Positions 54,202 through 64,000 of a stretch of DNA of 64,000 nt are shown piece after piece. How positions within the stretch are numbered: position 1 is the first letter of the stretch; each line of letters begins with the position of its first letter. The notes under the pieces are model-generated. The model had not been told where the DNA came from, did no database searches, and was given only the letters and a program-made list of their open reading frames with translations. The DNA is from Zeus faber (Eukaryota; Chordata; Actinopteri; Zeiformes; Zeidae): contig OY482859.1 of assembly GCA_960531495.1 (NCBI GenBank), positions 31,265,481 to 31,329,480 of the forward strand. Direction: 5' to 3'. The translations under genes were made by a program, and so were the position numbers.

Positions 54202-56082
54202 CTAAAAAAAAAAAAAAGAGATAATTTTATTGTTAATATACCAATAGCATAAGATGGCTGAATTTTTGAAAATCTAACTTGACAAAAAAGAGCCAACCAC
54301 AACATTTTTTTGCGACGGCCTATCCTCATACCCTTTATGTAGTCTCTATCGGTGAGATTGTGTGCATTCTAGAATGAGAACTGTTTGCACATTTAGTTAT
54401 TTGTATTTTTTTTTAACTCAGCCACTGGTAGCACTGAAGCATCATTTAATATCCTCTAAATGCTGCAATTTTCCAATGCAAAGATAGTTGCAGAAGACCT
54501 TGACGAGGCAGTGCACTATTCATAGTCAAGTCTGTAACAGCTGGAGTGATCTCCCTCCAAGCTTTGCTCGGGCTTATCTGCTACTAAAGTTGGTTTGCAT
54601 TGGAAGCAGGAGGTCCTAAGGCTTATCTTTGAACTATTATAATTCAAATTATACTTTCCGCGTCCAGAGATCTGGTGCCCTGTAACAGAGATTTGGCGTC
54701 CGTGCTAGAATAGCTGGAAGCTCGGGCCTATAGGTAGTATATGGTATGGCAAGGCAGAAATAGACCTTTTTGTATCAGATACAACACATCATCCTCTTCC
54801 ATTCTCACCAATCCATTCAGTCAGGATAAAAGATCATAGAAAAGAAAAAAGATGGACTGTCCGTGATGTCACCTCATCAGTTGGTTTCTGAAAAAATTAT
54901 TTTGAGCCCCCAGTTTGGGTTTGCTTGCTACCAACTAGACTGGAAATAGAGCCAGAACATTCTACATTTTTAATGGAAGCAACACGGCCACCTTGGATGA
55001 ATGAGATACCTGCCACTGACACAACCAAATATACCTTTCATTAAGCCTAAACATCCTCTTTATTGAGCTTTTTTTTTTTTTTTTTTTAATCATGGCAAAG
55101 GCGCACATTAGAAGAAGTAAAGTCAGCTGCTGCAACAGACTTAAGTCTTGTGGAAAACAAATATGGACTATTTCTAGCCCTGAACTGACAGAGAAGACCT
55201 TGGTTTCCTATACTCTGCATGTTTCTCTACAGAGCACTAGGGCACCTTCCCTAAAGGCCCGACATCATAACTAGACATTTGGCATACACAACTGTACCAA
55301 CAACTCAGTGCATGTGACCGTGTTGTGGTTCAGCATTATTCAGTTTTCAACAGTTGAACAACAATGAAGTGGCTCAGGAGGTAGGTGGGGTCTTATGCTG
55401 AAGTGTCCATGAGCAAGACACTTAACCCCTAACTGCTCCTGATGGCTGAACCCATAGGTTTATGAATAATTGTAAGTCGCTTTTGACCAAAGCGTCTGGT
55501 TAATTATTTGACGTAATGTTACGGTGTTCCATATACCCCTACCTTTGAAAGGGCCTCCTTTGAAATCCAGGGCTACCTTCCCTTCTTGAGTTAAATACCC
55601 AAACCATTCACCATTTTTGGCATCAGAAAACTGTAAATAAGGCATATAATAAGGCATTAGGTCCAAACCGTGTAGACCTTCACAATATAGCCTGTATATA
55701 AAGAAAGTACTAGAATCAATATTATCGATGGACCATTTATCCCAACAAAACACACAAAATTGTTATAATAGTTGACTCACGTGGCTAAAGGTGTACTGGT
55801 GAATCTGAGAGAATCTCTCCAGGAAAGTTGGGTTGTTGGTGACACTGTAGGCCATTAGGAAGGCAATCATAGCCTCGCAGTGGGGCCACCACAGCTTCAT
55901 ACTCCATTCCAACTGATTCAGTTAACAAAAAAACAAGAAGAAGAAGAATCTTTAATTATCACGCAACACACCACACAACAACACATGCACATGCTTTGGA
56001 TGTGCATGTGAATATTTATTTTTTTGAGGGGTATTATTCCATCTTTTGTATATTTGCATATACAGTGTATAGTGTAGGATAG

Positions 56083-56136
<54 letters not shown>

Positions 56137-59100
56137 TCAAGGGGTGGGATATATTGGGCAGCAAGTGAATGGTCAGTTCTTGAAGTTGATGTATTGGAAG
56201 CAGGATGTTAAGATGATTAACTAGACAATACCTGTGTTGGGCAATAACCATCCACATCTAGGAAGTAGAACAGCCCACCATACTTCTTATCCCAGCCACT
56301 CTGGAATGACAGCTCAATGAATTTGCTGATGGCTACGGACTGGAGAGCTTCATCCCTGTGCTGTGTGCAGTACTGAAGCAAGAACCAGCCTGCTTCCAAG
56401 GTGTGTCCTGCGCCAGGGAGGTGGAAGGACATACAGTTGGGAGCTGACAACAGGTCCCTCATAACACAAATACAACAAACATGCAGAAAGCAGCATATAT
56501 GGTAGAACATGCAGCTGCCAAAAGCGACTTGTCATTGTGGGTGGGAAGTGCAAGGATGAATCACCTGGAGTCTGAAGTCTCCCCTGGCAACCAGGTAGTT
56601 CACCTCCCTCCAAAGAAATATTCTCTAAAACAGCTGAGCCCCCTCTCTGTACACAATCAAAGAAGAGCATGTGTGTCACCTAGTGCTGTCAAAGTGAACA
56701 CGTTAATTTTGTAATCAATTTGAAACATTTAACGCGCACATTTTTTTAAATGCAATTAAAGCTGCTGCATTTTGTTTAATTCCTGTGGAGGCTGACGACG
56801 GTGACGTCACCGTTGTCAGATGTCGTCACCCCTGCCGGTGCAGCCAAATCGAACCGGCTAATGATGGTTAAGAACAAGGATGGAGTTTTAGCCAGAAATT
56901 CTCACTTTCAAAAGTTTGCTTCAGCAAGTAAAGGACGTCGCTCTCACAGAGGATCATTGGACTTCTGTGAGTAATGACATACTTGGGCATCACAGCGCAC
57001 TTCATGCATAAAGAAAGGAAACTACAATTGTTTGCACCAACTGTGAGTAAAACACAAGAGCGACACTGCTGAGGAATGCGCTGATCATTTTCTAGATTTC
57101 ACCAAAAAATGGAAAATCAAGAAGTTACCCACACTTGGCAATGACAGTGCTCGTAACTTGGTTGTAGCTGCGAGACTACTTCCATTTGAACACCTTTCCT
57201 TCATGGCCCACAGTCTGCAAAGAATGGTCACGGTTTCGCTTCATGACAGTGCATTTGAAAGTGTTCCTACTAAATGTCACAAGATTGTCGTGCACTTCAA
57301 GATTCAAGATTCAAGATTCAAGAGGGTTTATTGTCATTTCATCCATATACACAGTACACAGTGCAATGAGATAATGTTTCCCAAAGAACCTTGGTGCAAC
57401 ATAAAACACAGTTGGATGACATGCTACATATAGTCTAGCGGAGTGCAAGAAACAACTTAGTAAAGTGACTTAAACAACATCTTCAACATTAAGTGGCTGT
57501 AGAAAAGTAAAGTGACTAAGTGACTGGAAAAGTACAAAACATCAACGCAAGACAGCAGACAACATTTGACAGAGTGCAGAGTACACAATCAGGGATGTAG
57601 GGAGGTCAGATACTGCCATTGTCAATAGGCGGTAAACAGTAGTGCAGTGGTCAGAGTCTTAGTACAGTGCAGAGTATACTGTATATAGCAGCACAGCAGG
57701 AGGGGGGGTTCAGATCAGTCCCTGAGCATTGAGGAGTCGGGTGGCCTGGGGGAAGAAGCTATTGCATAGTCTAGATGTGAGGGACCGTATGCTTCAGTAC
57801 CTTCTGCCAGATGAGAGAGGGGTGAAAAGTTTATGTGAGGGGTGCTTAGGGTTTTCCACAATGCTGTTTGCTTTATGGATGCAGCGTGTGGTGTAGATGT
57901 CTGAGATGGAGGAGAGAGGGACTCCGATGTTCTTTTCAGCTGTCCTCACTACTCCCTCCAGGTTCTTACAGTCCAGGTTCCAATTGCAGAGGGAGGTGTT
58001 CAGGCCAAGCAGGCTCAGCTTCCTGGTAGGTGCTGGGTGATGATCATATTGAATGCAGAACTGAGTCTATGAACAGCATTGGGACTCCGTGTCCTTTATG
58101 TCCAGATGAGTGAGTGCTAGGTGAAGAGCGGTGGCGATGGCATCATCTGTCGAGCGGTTGGCTCGATACACAAACTGCAGGGGGTCTAGGGCCGGAGGCA
58201 GGAGGGTCTATATGTGCCTCAGGATCAGCCTCTCAAAGCACTTCATGATGGGCACTTCATGGGGGTGAGTGCGATGGGGCGTAGTCATTGAGGCAGGACA
58301 CATGTGACTTCTTGGGCACGGGGACAATGGTGGTAGTCTTGAAGGACGTTGGGACAGTGGCGCTGCTCAGGGAGATGTTGGAGATTTCCGTAAGAACATA
58401 TGCCAGTCGGTCTACACACCCTTTGGGGTGTGTAGACCAACCAGTGGCTTTTCCACATCAGATGTGGTCAGACACAACATCTGGTCGTCAGAAGAGGTGT
58501 TCTTCCATGCCACCACATCGTTTTGTGCTTCAAACCAGGCGTAGAACACATTCCTTGCATCAGGCAGAGAGACGTCGCTATGTCTTGTAGTTTTTGATGG
58601 CTTGGATGCCCTACCACAGCTGCCGTATATCTCTGCTGTCACTGAAGTGGCCGTGGATTTTCCAGGCATGCGCTAGCTTTGCTTCCCTGATGGCCCAGGA
58701 CAGTTTGGCCCTCGCTGTTCTCAGAGCCTCCTTATCTCCTGCTCTGAAGGCCGTATCTCAGGCTCTCAGCAGCACACGTACCTCTGCAGTCATCCATAGC
58801 TTCTGGTTGGAGATTGTGATGATGGACTTGGTGACAGTGACGTCATCGATGCACTTACTGATGTAACCAGTCACTGATGCCGTATACTCCTCCAAGTCAA
58901 TGAAGCCGCCGGTGGTTGCGGCCTCCCTAAACATGTGCCAGTCAGTACACTCAAAACAGTCCTGGAGGGCAGAGATGGCTCCTGCTGGCCAGGTCTTCAC
59001 TTGTTTCTTAGCAGGTCTGGAGCATCTGACGAATGGTCTGTATGCTGGGATCAGCATAACAGAGATGTGATCTTAGTATCCGAGGTGGGGGCGGGGCTCA

Positions 59101-61850
59101 GCCCGGTAAGCGCCGGGTATGTTGGTGTAAATAAGATCCAGCATGTTCGCTCGCACCTCTCATCGCAGAATTTACATGTTGGTGGAATTTAGGAAGCACA
59201 GTTTTGAGATTTGCATGGTTGAAATCTCCAGCAACAATAAACAGTCCTTCTTGGTGATTGTTTTGGAGATCACTGATGGCTCCATACAGTACGGCTAGCA
59301 CTTCCTTAGCATTAGCACTGGGAGGAATGTAAACAGCTACAATGAGCAAAGATGTAATCTCCCTCGGCAAATGAAAGGGTCTAGATCTCACAATTGCGTA
59401 CTCCACCAACGATGAACGGAACTTGGAGACAAAGACAGAGTTGTTGGTTGGTTGTTGACAATGACAATGCTCATGACTTGGCTGCAGCTGTTAGACTACT
59501 TCCCTTTGAAAACTTGCCCTGCATGGCCCACAGTCTGCAAAGAATGGTCAGGGTTTCGCTTCATGACAGTGGATTTGAAAGTGTTCTGGCCAAAGGTTAC
59601 AACATTGTCGGCACTTTAGCATATTCCATCAAACACTCAGGATTTAAGAGAACAGCAAGTTATACTTGGACAGAAGCAAGAATCACTCTTTCTTTTATTT
59701 ATTTTATTAATTTATTTTTATGCCCTTCAGATTGTACGTCCGTTGCTGAACGATCGCATCTACACTGCACATAACGTACTAACCCTAACCCATCTAATGT
59801 GGGAACAGACTCCATATGGAACTTCTCTGTAAAGGAGGCCAATGTGTGAATGACTACCTACTGCCTTTTATATTTAAAAATATATTATTACAAGTTTCAG
59901 TCTTAGGAAGAGCAAAAGCGATTAATCGCTAGTGACACCTATTAATTATCTTTGCTGAATATCATAAGATAGCTGATCACCTTTTTAGCAAATGCAATGA
60001 ACCACTTTCTGTGATACATACATCATACATTTCCTGAACAGTTATGGCTTTTAGAGAGTACCTTGTTCTGCATGTCTGAAAATGAATGTAAATACTGTGC
60101 AACGGACTAAAAATTAGGAGAACATACTGCTTACTAGAAGATTCAAAGATTTAGCTGGCGAATGCTTCATAGTGCATTTGTTTTTCCAAGTGTGACTCGG
60201 GCCCCCGTGGAGGAACATTTCTTTTTTTGGAGGTGGTCACTCAAGTTAACAATTTAATTTTGCCCACTTTCATAAATCCATTAACTGTGGACTGTGACAA
60301 GTGTAGATTTCAAACAAAGATGTGCTTATTTGCCCTCCATTAATCTTGAAGAAATCTCTCTCGATGGTCTCATCATTACAACAACCAATTTATCGCTCTG
60401 CTTTGTGATAATAAATAGCACACATACCTGAACATGTTGCAAGATCTTCTGCACGCACCAGTTTCCCATCTCTCTATACTTTTCAACCACCCTGGGGCCC
60501 CGCTCGTCCGTCAACTGCTGTACCAGACACAGGAGCATCATGGGTACAGCCATACTGTTACTCGGCATCTCTCCAGGTAGATGAGTTCGACCCAGGCCTG
60601 AGGGGTCCACCTGAACCCAGTGGATGATGTGATCCATCATCTGCTCAGCCTCTGCCTGCAATCAGATAAATCAAAAAAATTAGATGATATGCGATGCGAA
60701 GAAGAAGAAGAAGAATCTGTGCGGTGATGGCGACAATAGCAACATCGGGTCAATTTGACTGACAACTATTCATAATATCACCATTAAACAGAAATCTTAA
60801 AGCTATTTTTTCATTTATATGTTACGTCCAGTCCTCTCTAGACTACCTACCGTATTTATGATGGAAAACCTTAGGCATCCCACCGTCCCCAAGAATCCTA
60901 AACACCTAAACACAACAGCGCTGACCAGCCCAGTACAATTTGCCTATCAGCCCAACAGGGAGGTTGATGAAGCCAATTCAACCTGTTGGATTATATTCAC
61001 TCACATCTTAAAGCTATAAACACTCACAAAAACTTATTTAATACAATCCAGCCTCAAAAAGCCTGGCTGGGAGACTGACGAGGGTTTTTCCTTGGATTGG
61101 TAGTCTGATTTTGTGGTTGTTGTTACTGTGTAGGCCGTATATACTGTAGTTCAGCAGGTGAACTCTGAAAAAAATTCACCTACATAGGTTATCAGTCCTG
61201 CTGTTTATTCTACATTCAAGGAGCTGTACCACCTCACACTTTGACACAGCAATTTGTCAGCCTCCGACAGAGTGATCGGAAATCTGTTATTTTGCCAAGT
61301 ACATTTTCATATGCAAGGAATTTGTATCGTAAGGGTTGGTGCATTGTTGGAGATGTGGATATGCAAATAGGTATTTCTTATTCTGTCTCAAAAACAAAAC
61401 AAAAAATCTGAGCACTACGGAACAAGGTGGAGCAATCAGTACTGGGTCCAGAAGGTTTGAAAGATCAAATTCATAGCCTGGCTATATCTTTGATCCTCCA
61501 AAACTTCCAAACTCTGGCATAGTTTAGAAACTGGTAAATATCAACAAACTCCCAGGTCTGCTGAGGATTGGAGGAAAGACATTATATCACCGTCCCTTCA
61601 GTGGCAATGCAGCATTCAATGGTTTCCCTAGCAGAGCAAAAGCGGAGTGACCATTGCACAATGTTGTTTACCTGCATGTCATTGTCTCCAGTGACCCTGC
61701 TCAATTCATCCATTGCCATCACATAGAAACATTCACTAAAGATGGTTCTCTGGATCTTGACGGGCTTGCCATCCTTTGTTAAACAAAAGGCACACTTCCA
61801 TGGACTAGAGCTGCCAGGCACACGTGCAAACTGCTTGAGAAATTCTCCGC
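54125..61850 (-). CDS. renbp: renbp, N-acylglucosamine 2-epimerase (3' seven exons)
   Basis: Cytosolic enzyme that interconverts N-acetylglucosamine and N-acetylmannosamine, and known as renin-binding protein. Coding exons, in transcript order: 61672-61850, 60428-60655, 56565-56646, 56232-56407, 55781-55912, 55543-55630, 54125-54201. All introns have GT/AG ends and the phases join without a break, giving about 320 codons plus the stop. Family signatures: [36 protein letters not shown] and FHVPRC, with the histidines expected in the (alpha/alpha)6 barrel active site. The N-terminal ~90 residues are not in the window, probably past the right edge. Introns contain LINE, hAT, Tc1 and SINE insertions, but no exon is damaged. 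Confidence 0.93.
55365..55512 (+). mobile_element. Truncated SINE with L2 tail, in renbp intron
   Basis: GTGGCTCAGGAGGTAGGTGG, TCCATGAGCAAGACACTTAA and GTAAGTCGCTTTTGACCAAAGC: a decayed copy of the SINE family at 24137 and 49174, lacking a clear B box. Confidence 0.75.
55543..55630 (-). CDS. renbp: renbp exon encoding GEWFGYL segment
   Basis: 88 bp: [20 protein letters not shown] and the following KGGPFK, ending in phase 1 at donor GTAGGG. A SINE lies 30 bp downstream in the intron. Confidence 0.92.
55781..55912 (-). CDS. renbp: renbp exon encoding WWPHCEAM segment
   Basis: 132 bp, 44 codons: [20 protein letters not shown] onwards to QYTFSH, donor GTGAGT. The family usually has WWPHSEAM; here the Ser is Cys. 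Confidence 0.93.
56085..56133. repeat. (TA)n microsatellite in renbp intron
   Basis: About 24 TA dinucleotides next to a Tc1-like fragment; TA is the target of those elements. Confidence 0.95.
56135..56215 (+). mobile_element. Tc1-like 5' fragment in renbp intron
   Basis: GGGCAGCAAGTGAATGGTCAG and TTGAAGTTGATGTATTGGAA match the 5' untranslated part of the Tc1-like element at 602-1672 (about 695-750). No transposase follows. Confidence 0.75.
56232..56407 (-). CDS. renbp: renbp exon encoding GHTLEAGW segment
   Basis: 176 bp starting in phase 1: [14 protein letters not shown] ... [16 protein letters not shown], donor GTATTG. Holds the conserved His and Glu of GHTLE. Confidence 0.93.
56565..56646 (-). 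CDS. renbp: renbp exon, 82 bp
   Basis: [20 protein letters not shown] then QGRLQTP plus one base, donor GTGATT, acceptor TACAG. The intron before it (56647-60427) is 3.8 kb and rich in transposons. Confidence 0.9.
56689..57296 (+). mobile_element. hAT element fragment a (renbp intron)
   Basis: Begins GTGCTGTCAAAGTGAACACG, the terminal sequence of a ZBED-type fish hAT family. The transposase relic at 57130-57296 has [19 protein letters not shown]. The same transposase region recurs beyond the LINE at 59440. Confidence 0.7.
57297..59430 (-). mobile_element. Rex1-type LINE in renbp intron
   Basis: Minus strand. The 3' end is TCTTGAATCTTGAATCTTG at 57300-57322 (plus strand CAAGATTCAAGATTCAAG). 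Coding pieces rightwards: RT C-terminal region (57650-58290), RT start with [17 protein letters not shown] (58412-58669), linker [17 protein letters not shown] (58758-59057) and endonuclease with [10 protein letters not shown] and [11 protein letters not shown] (59098-59409). The main RT palm (about 58290-58400) is shortened and frames are broken. It is 5'-truncated in the endonuclease. Confidence 0.8.
59440..59950 (+). mobile_element. hAT element fragment b (renbp intron)
   Basis: 59440-59640 encodes [20 protein letters not shown] and [14 protein letters not shown], the same transposase region as fragment a but not identical to it. The right end near 59925-59942 (GCGATTAATCGCTAGTGACA) resembles a hAT terminus. 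Confidence 0.65.
60428..60655 (-). CDS. renbp: renbp exon, 228 bp
   Basis: 76 codons from [20 protein letters not shown] to [12 protein letters not shown], donor GTATGT, acceptor GATTGCAG. Both ends are phase 0. Confidence 0.92.
60815..61020 (+). pseudogene. LINE RT fragment in renbp intron
   Basis: Contains [10 protein letters not shown] and [18 protein letters not shown] motifs of a Rex1-like LINE, without neighbouring domains. Confidence 0.6.
61672..61850 (-). CDS. renbp: renbp exon encoding [10 protein letters not shown] segment (first in window)
   Basis: 179 bp, entering in phase 1: [10 protein letters not shown] ... [19 protein letters not shown] ... NDMQ, donor GTAAAC, acceptor TTTCAG. 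Upstream exons (N-terminus) were not found between 61851 and 64000. Confidence 0.92.
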
Positions 61851-62037
61851 CTGAAATACAATCAGCAAAAGGACCCATTAATATGAATCAGATTACAAAA
61901 CCATTTGCATGTAAGTCCTTAAAGGCCAAGACAGTGTCACAATGTCACAAAATATCAAACATCAAAATCGAAAAAGCGTTTTTGAGAAAAATAGAATATT
62001 TGAGTATAATATAATGTATAAGAAGTATAATATGTAT

Positions 62038-62360
62038 TAGGGCTAAATGATTTGGGAAAATAATCGAATTGTGATTTTTTTAGAACAATATTGTGATTGA
62101 GATTTAGTATGCATTTTTTTCAAGTTCCTTATCTTCTGTATTATTTACTAAATACAAGCAATAAATCATTCTATAGTATGACCAACACAACATTGGATAT
62201 AGTCAACATACAAACTGCTCTTTCCTGTAGACCAGGCCTACATGTTATGATGAAATGAGATTAATTGATCCATGAATTGAGATGAATAACATATCTTTAT
62301 TAAACTATTGAATTGTAAAAAGAAAAAACTTTAATCACAATAGTATATTGACTGATTGAT
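62038..62360. mobile_element. Putative hAT-type MITE
   Basis: GGGCTAAATGATTTGGGAAAATAATCGAATTG at the left is the recognisable start of a common fish non-autonomous DNA element. The right end is not clear. The strand is not assigned. Confidence 0.45.
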
Positions 62361-62365
62361 TTAAC

Positions 62366-63520
62366 TTGAGGCATTATTCTGGAAGAGGCTCCGTCCAGAC
62401 TCTACAGGAGTTCCGAGCTCTGCCATCAGCACACGCTGCACAGAGCACACCGTGGCCAGGGCTGGAGCACCGGGTCTCACCAGATGGCAGGGCCAAAAAA
62501 ACACCCCCCGCTGTGGCCGGGGGTGGGGGGAGAGTCACGGAGAAAGTGTCCCCATTACACACAGTTTCGTTCCATTAGGAGATGTAAAAAAAAATGCGTT
62601 GAGAGGACGCTGGCATGTTTTGTTGCCGCTTCTCACCTGCGTGTTTACATGTCTGTTTTTCATTTGTTTCTCGTCTCCCCAAACTTTTGGCCATCGCTAC
62701 TTCTGTTTTGGCCGACTGCTGCAATTACCTGAGGCTATTTGTTTTACTGTTTTTCCGCTGAAACTGGAACAGCAGCTTGCCGTCTTGTCAGCTCCCAGCC
62801 CTGTCATCTTGCTGCTAGCCCTCCCTGCTAGCTAGCGCTGCTCCCTGGACTTTTGGCCATCACTACTTCTGTTTTGGCCCACTGCTGCAACTACCTGAGG
62901 CTATTTGTTTAACTGTTTTTCCGCTGAAACTGGATCAGCGGCTTGCCATCTTATCAGCTCCCTGCTAGCGCCGCTAGCTGAGATAGGCACTCACCTGTTG
63001 CGGAGATGATGCTCTTAAAATACTCCGCATTGGAACTCATGAATCTCTCCTGTCACTCCACTCCAAACTGCCTCGCCGACATCAAATCCAGACTCCTGCG
63101 CTGCCCTATGTTCACAGGGCTGCTTGCTGTAAGTCTGCTTATTTGGATCGCACTATTCCTTCCATAATGTCGAATTGGCGGAGGCAATGTCATCACAGCA
63201 AATCCTGTGTGCATTCTGTTCTGCAGCCGCTGGTCTGTTTTGACAGGCTCGTTCCTCCCAACTCGCCTGCCTCACCTTCCATAGTTAAAACTGCAACTTT
63301 CATGCTTCAGAATGCACAATCTCTCAGCAATAAATCACAACTCATTTACGACATCATCATGGAACAGAAAATTAACTTTCTCTGTTTAACAGAAACTTGT
63401 CAAGTTCAACAGGACTTTATTACACTCAACCAAGCCAACCCCCTGGCTACAGACAGAAGCCCTGCTCCATAGGTCGTGGTGGTGGGCTGGCTGAAGAGCA
63501 ACTGTGGGGGCATATGGTGG
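62366..63520 (+). mobile_element. 5' part of a CR1/L2/Rex-group LINE
   Basis: GC-rich 5' UTR (62366-63142) with a 166-bp tandem duplication, then an endonuclease start at 63230-63520: KTATFMLQNAQSLSNKSQLI, FLCLTETCQ, and ALGYRQKPCSIGRGGGLAE-like continuation in another frame. The sequence then leaves the LINE, so it is truncated or interrupted. Confidence 0.7.
62684..63000 (+). repeat. 166-bp tandem duplication in LINE 5' UTR
   Basis: CTTTTGGCCATC...CTACTTCTGTTTTGG and the following ~110 bp occur at 62684 and again at 62850. Confidence 0.85.
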
Positions 63521-64000
63521 ACCAAGGGGCCGGGCCAAGCCACCGCTGTAGACAGGTGGTGAAGTCCCCCATCCCGGGGCCGCTAAGCTGCTGGGGATCA
63601 GCCTAATCAGCGGAGGGACTCCACTGATTCGACTGATCCCCAAAACAGGAAGTTATAATTGTATGTGTTTGTCCCCACAGTAGGAATTGGCGTCCAGGCG
63701 AGTCAGCCTGGCAACGATCCGACACGGACAGAGGGTGATCAAGGAAGCGGGGATCCACAGATCAACCTGGACTATTTATATACTGTATATTGGCCTGGGG
63801 GCCCTAAGTTTCCTTTTCGGCCCAAGAGCCACATTGATTTAAAAGGACTTGTTAATAAACAGACCAACTGGCACTGTTTCGCCTCCGCCTGCCTCCTCTT
63901 CCTCATTCCCTGACACTGAGCCAGAACACACCTTCACACTTCCACACTATCCTGCTCAACCGTCTATCCGGCTACCTTGGCCTCTCCGGTACAGCACTCT
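63521..64000. other. Unassigned sequence, repeat-like
   Basis: Contains GGGATCAGCCTAATCAGCGG with partial internal symmetry and CTATTTATATACTG (TATA-like). Possibly part of an LTR element or a LINE promoter; nothing decisive. Confidence 0.3.

Noticed and set aside
59776..59791. Second telomere-like stretch (CTAACCCTAACCC)
   Set aside because: Only about two units, within chance expectation.

Overview
The window is eukaryotic and almost certainly from a ray-finned (teleost) fish. Evidence: an intron-containing vertebrate gene with canonical splice sites (renbp), Tc1-like, hAT and Tigger DNA transposons, L1-, L2-, Jockey/I- and Rex1-type LINEs, tRNA-derived SINEs that end in the fish L2-type tail, and endogenous retrovirus remains with fish-type Env CX6CC motifs. 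There are no bacterial operons, ribosome binding sites or CRISPR arrays. Most open frames in the window are transposon relics or accidental frames in repeats.

Layout. 1-3046: CT-rich repeat, a decayed Tc1-like element (602-1672) and AT-rich DNA with an 88-nt near-perfect hairpin. 3060-10935: a 5'-truncated L1-like LINE on the minus strand, split by an L2-type LINE (6284-9353) that carries an unexpected nuclease-like module. 10949-30600: a very large tandem array of an 84-bp, 28-codon proline-rich unit, cut by a Jockey/I-like LINE (13952-17012, 11-bp target duplication) and by a minus-strand endogenous retrovirus (18647-27795, TG...CA ends, 4-bp target duplication). The provirus holds its own nested insertions: a solo LTR, an L1 3' end containing a SINE, and a Rex1 fragment containing a hAT fragment. 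30601-33072: Env-like and L2-like debris. 33073-37549: a second, GC-rich tandem array with a 45-bp (15-codon) unit, followed by a duplicated tail with an ATTAAA signal. 38282-46440: unassigned ORF, fragments of another retrovirus (integrase C-terminus, Env TM, Gag), a duplicated exon-like segment and a hAT transposase end. 46556-50795: an L1 copy in the arrangement expected from twin priming, with a SINE and a second copy of the nuclease-like module. 50796-53620: AT-rich DNA, a Tigger-type MITE and a short interstitial telomeric tract. 53621-61850: the 3' part of renbp (minus strand, seven exons), with LINE and hAT insertions in its introns. 61851-64000: a MITE and the 5' part of another LINE.

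The only gene I regard as functional is renbp (N-acylglucosamine 2-epimerase / renin-binding protein). Its first exons are not seen and probably lie beyond the right edge. The most unusual content is the pair of related proline-rich tandem arrays. The 84-bp unit of the first is a dimer of a 45-bp and a 39-bp half, and the 45-bp half matches the unit of the second, so both share an ancestor. The second array is open in several frames, and its long-range duplications share a frameshift. It therefore seems to expand without regard to reading frame, although it has a plausible start region and poly(A) signal.
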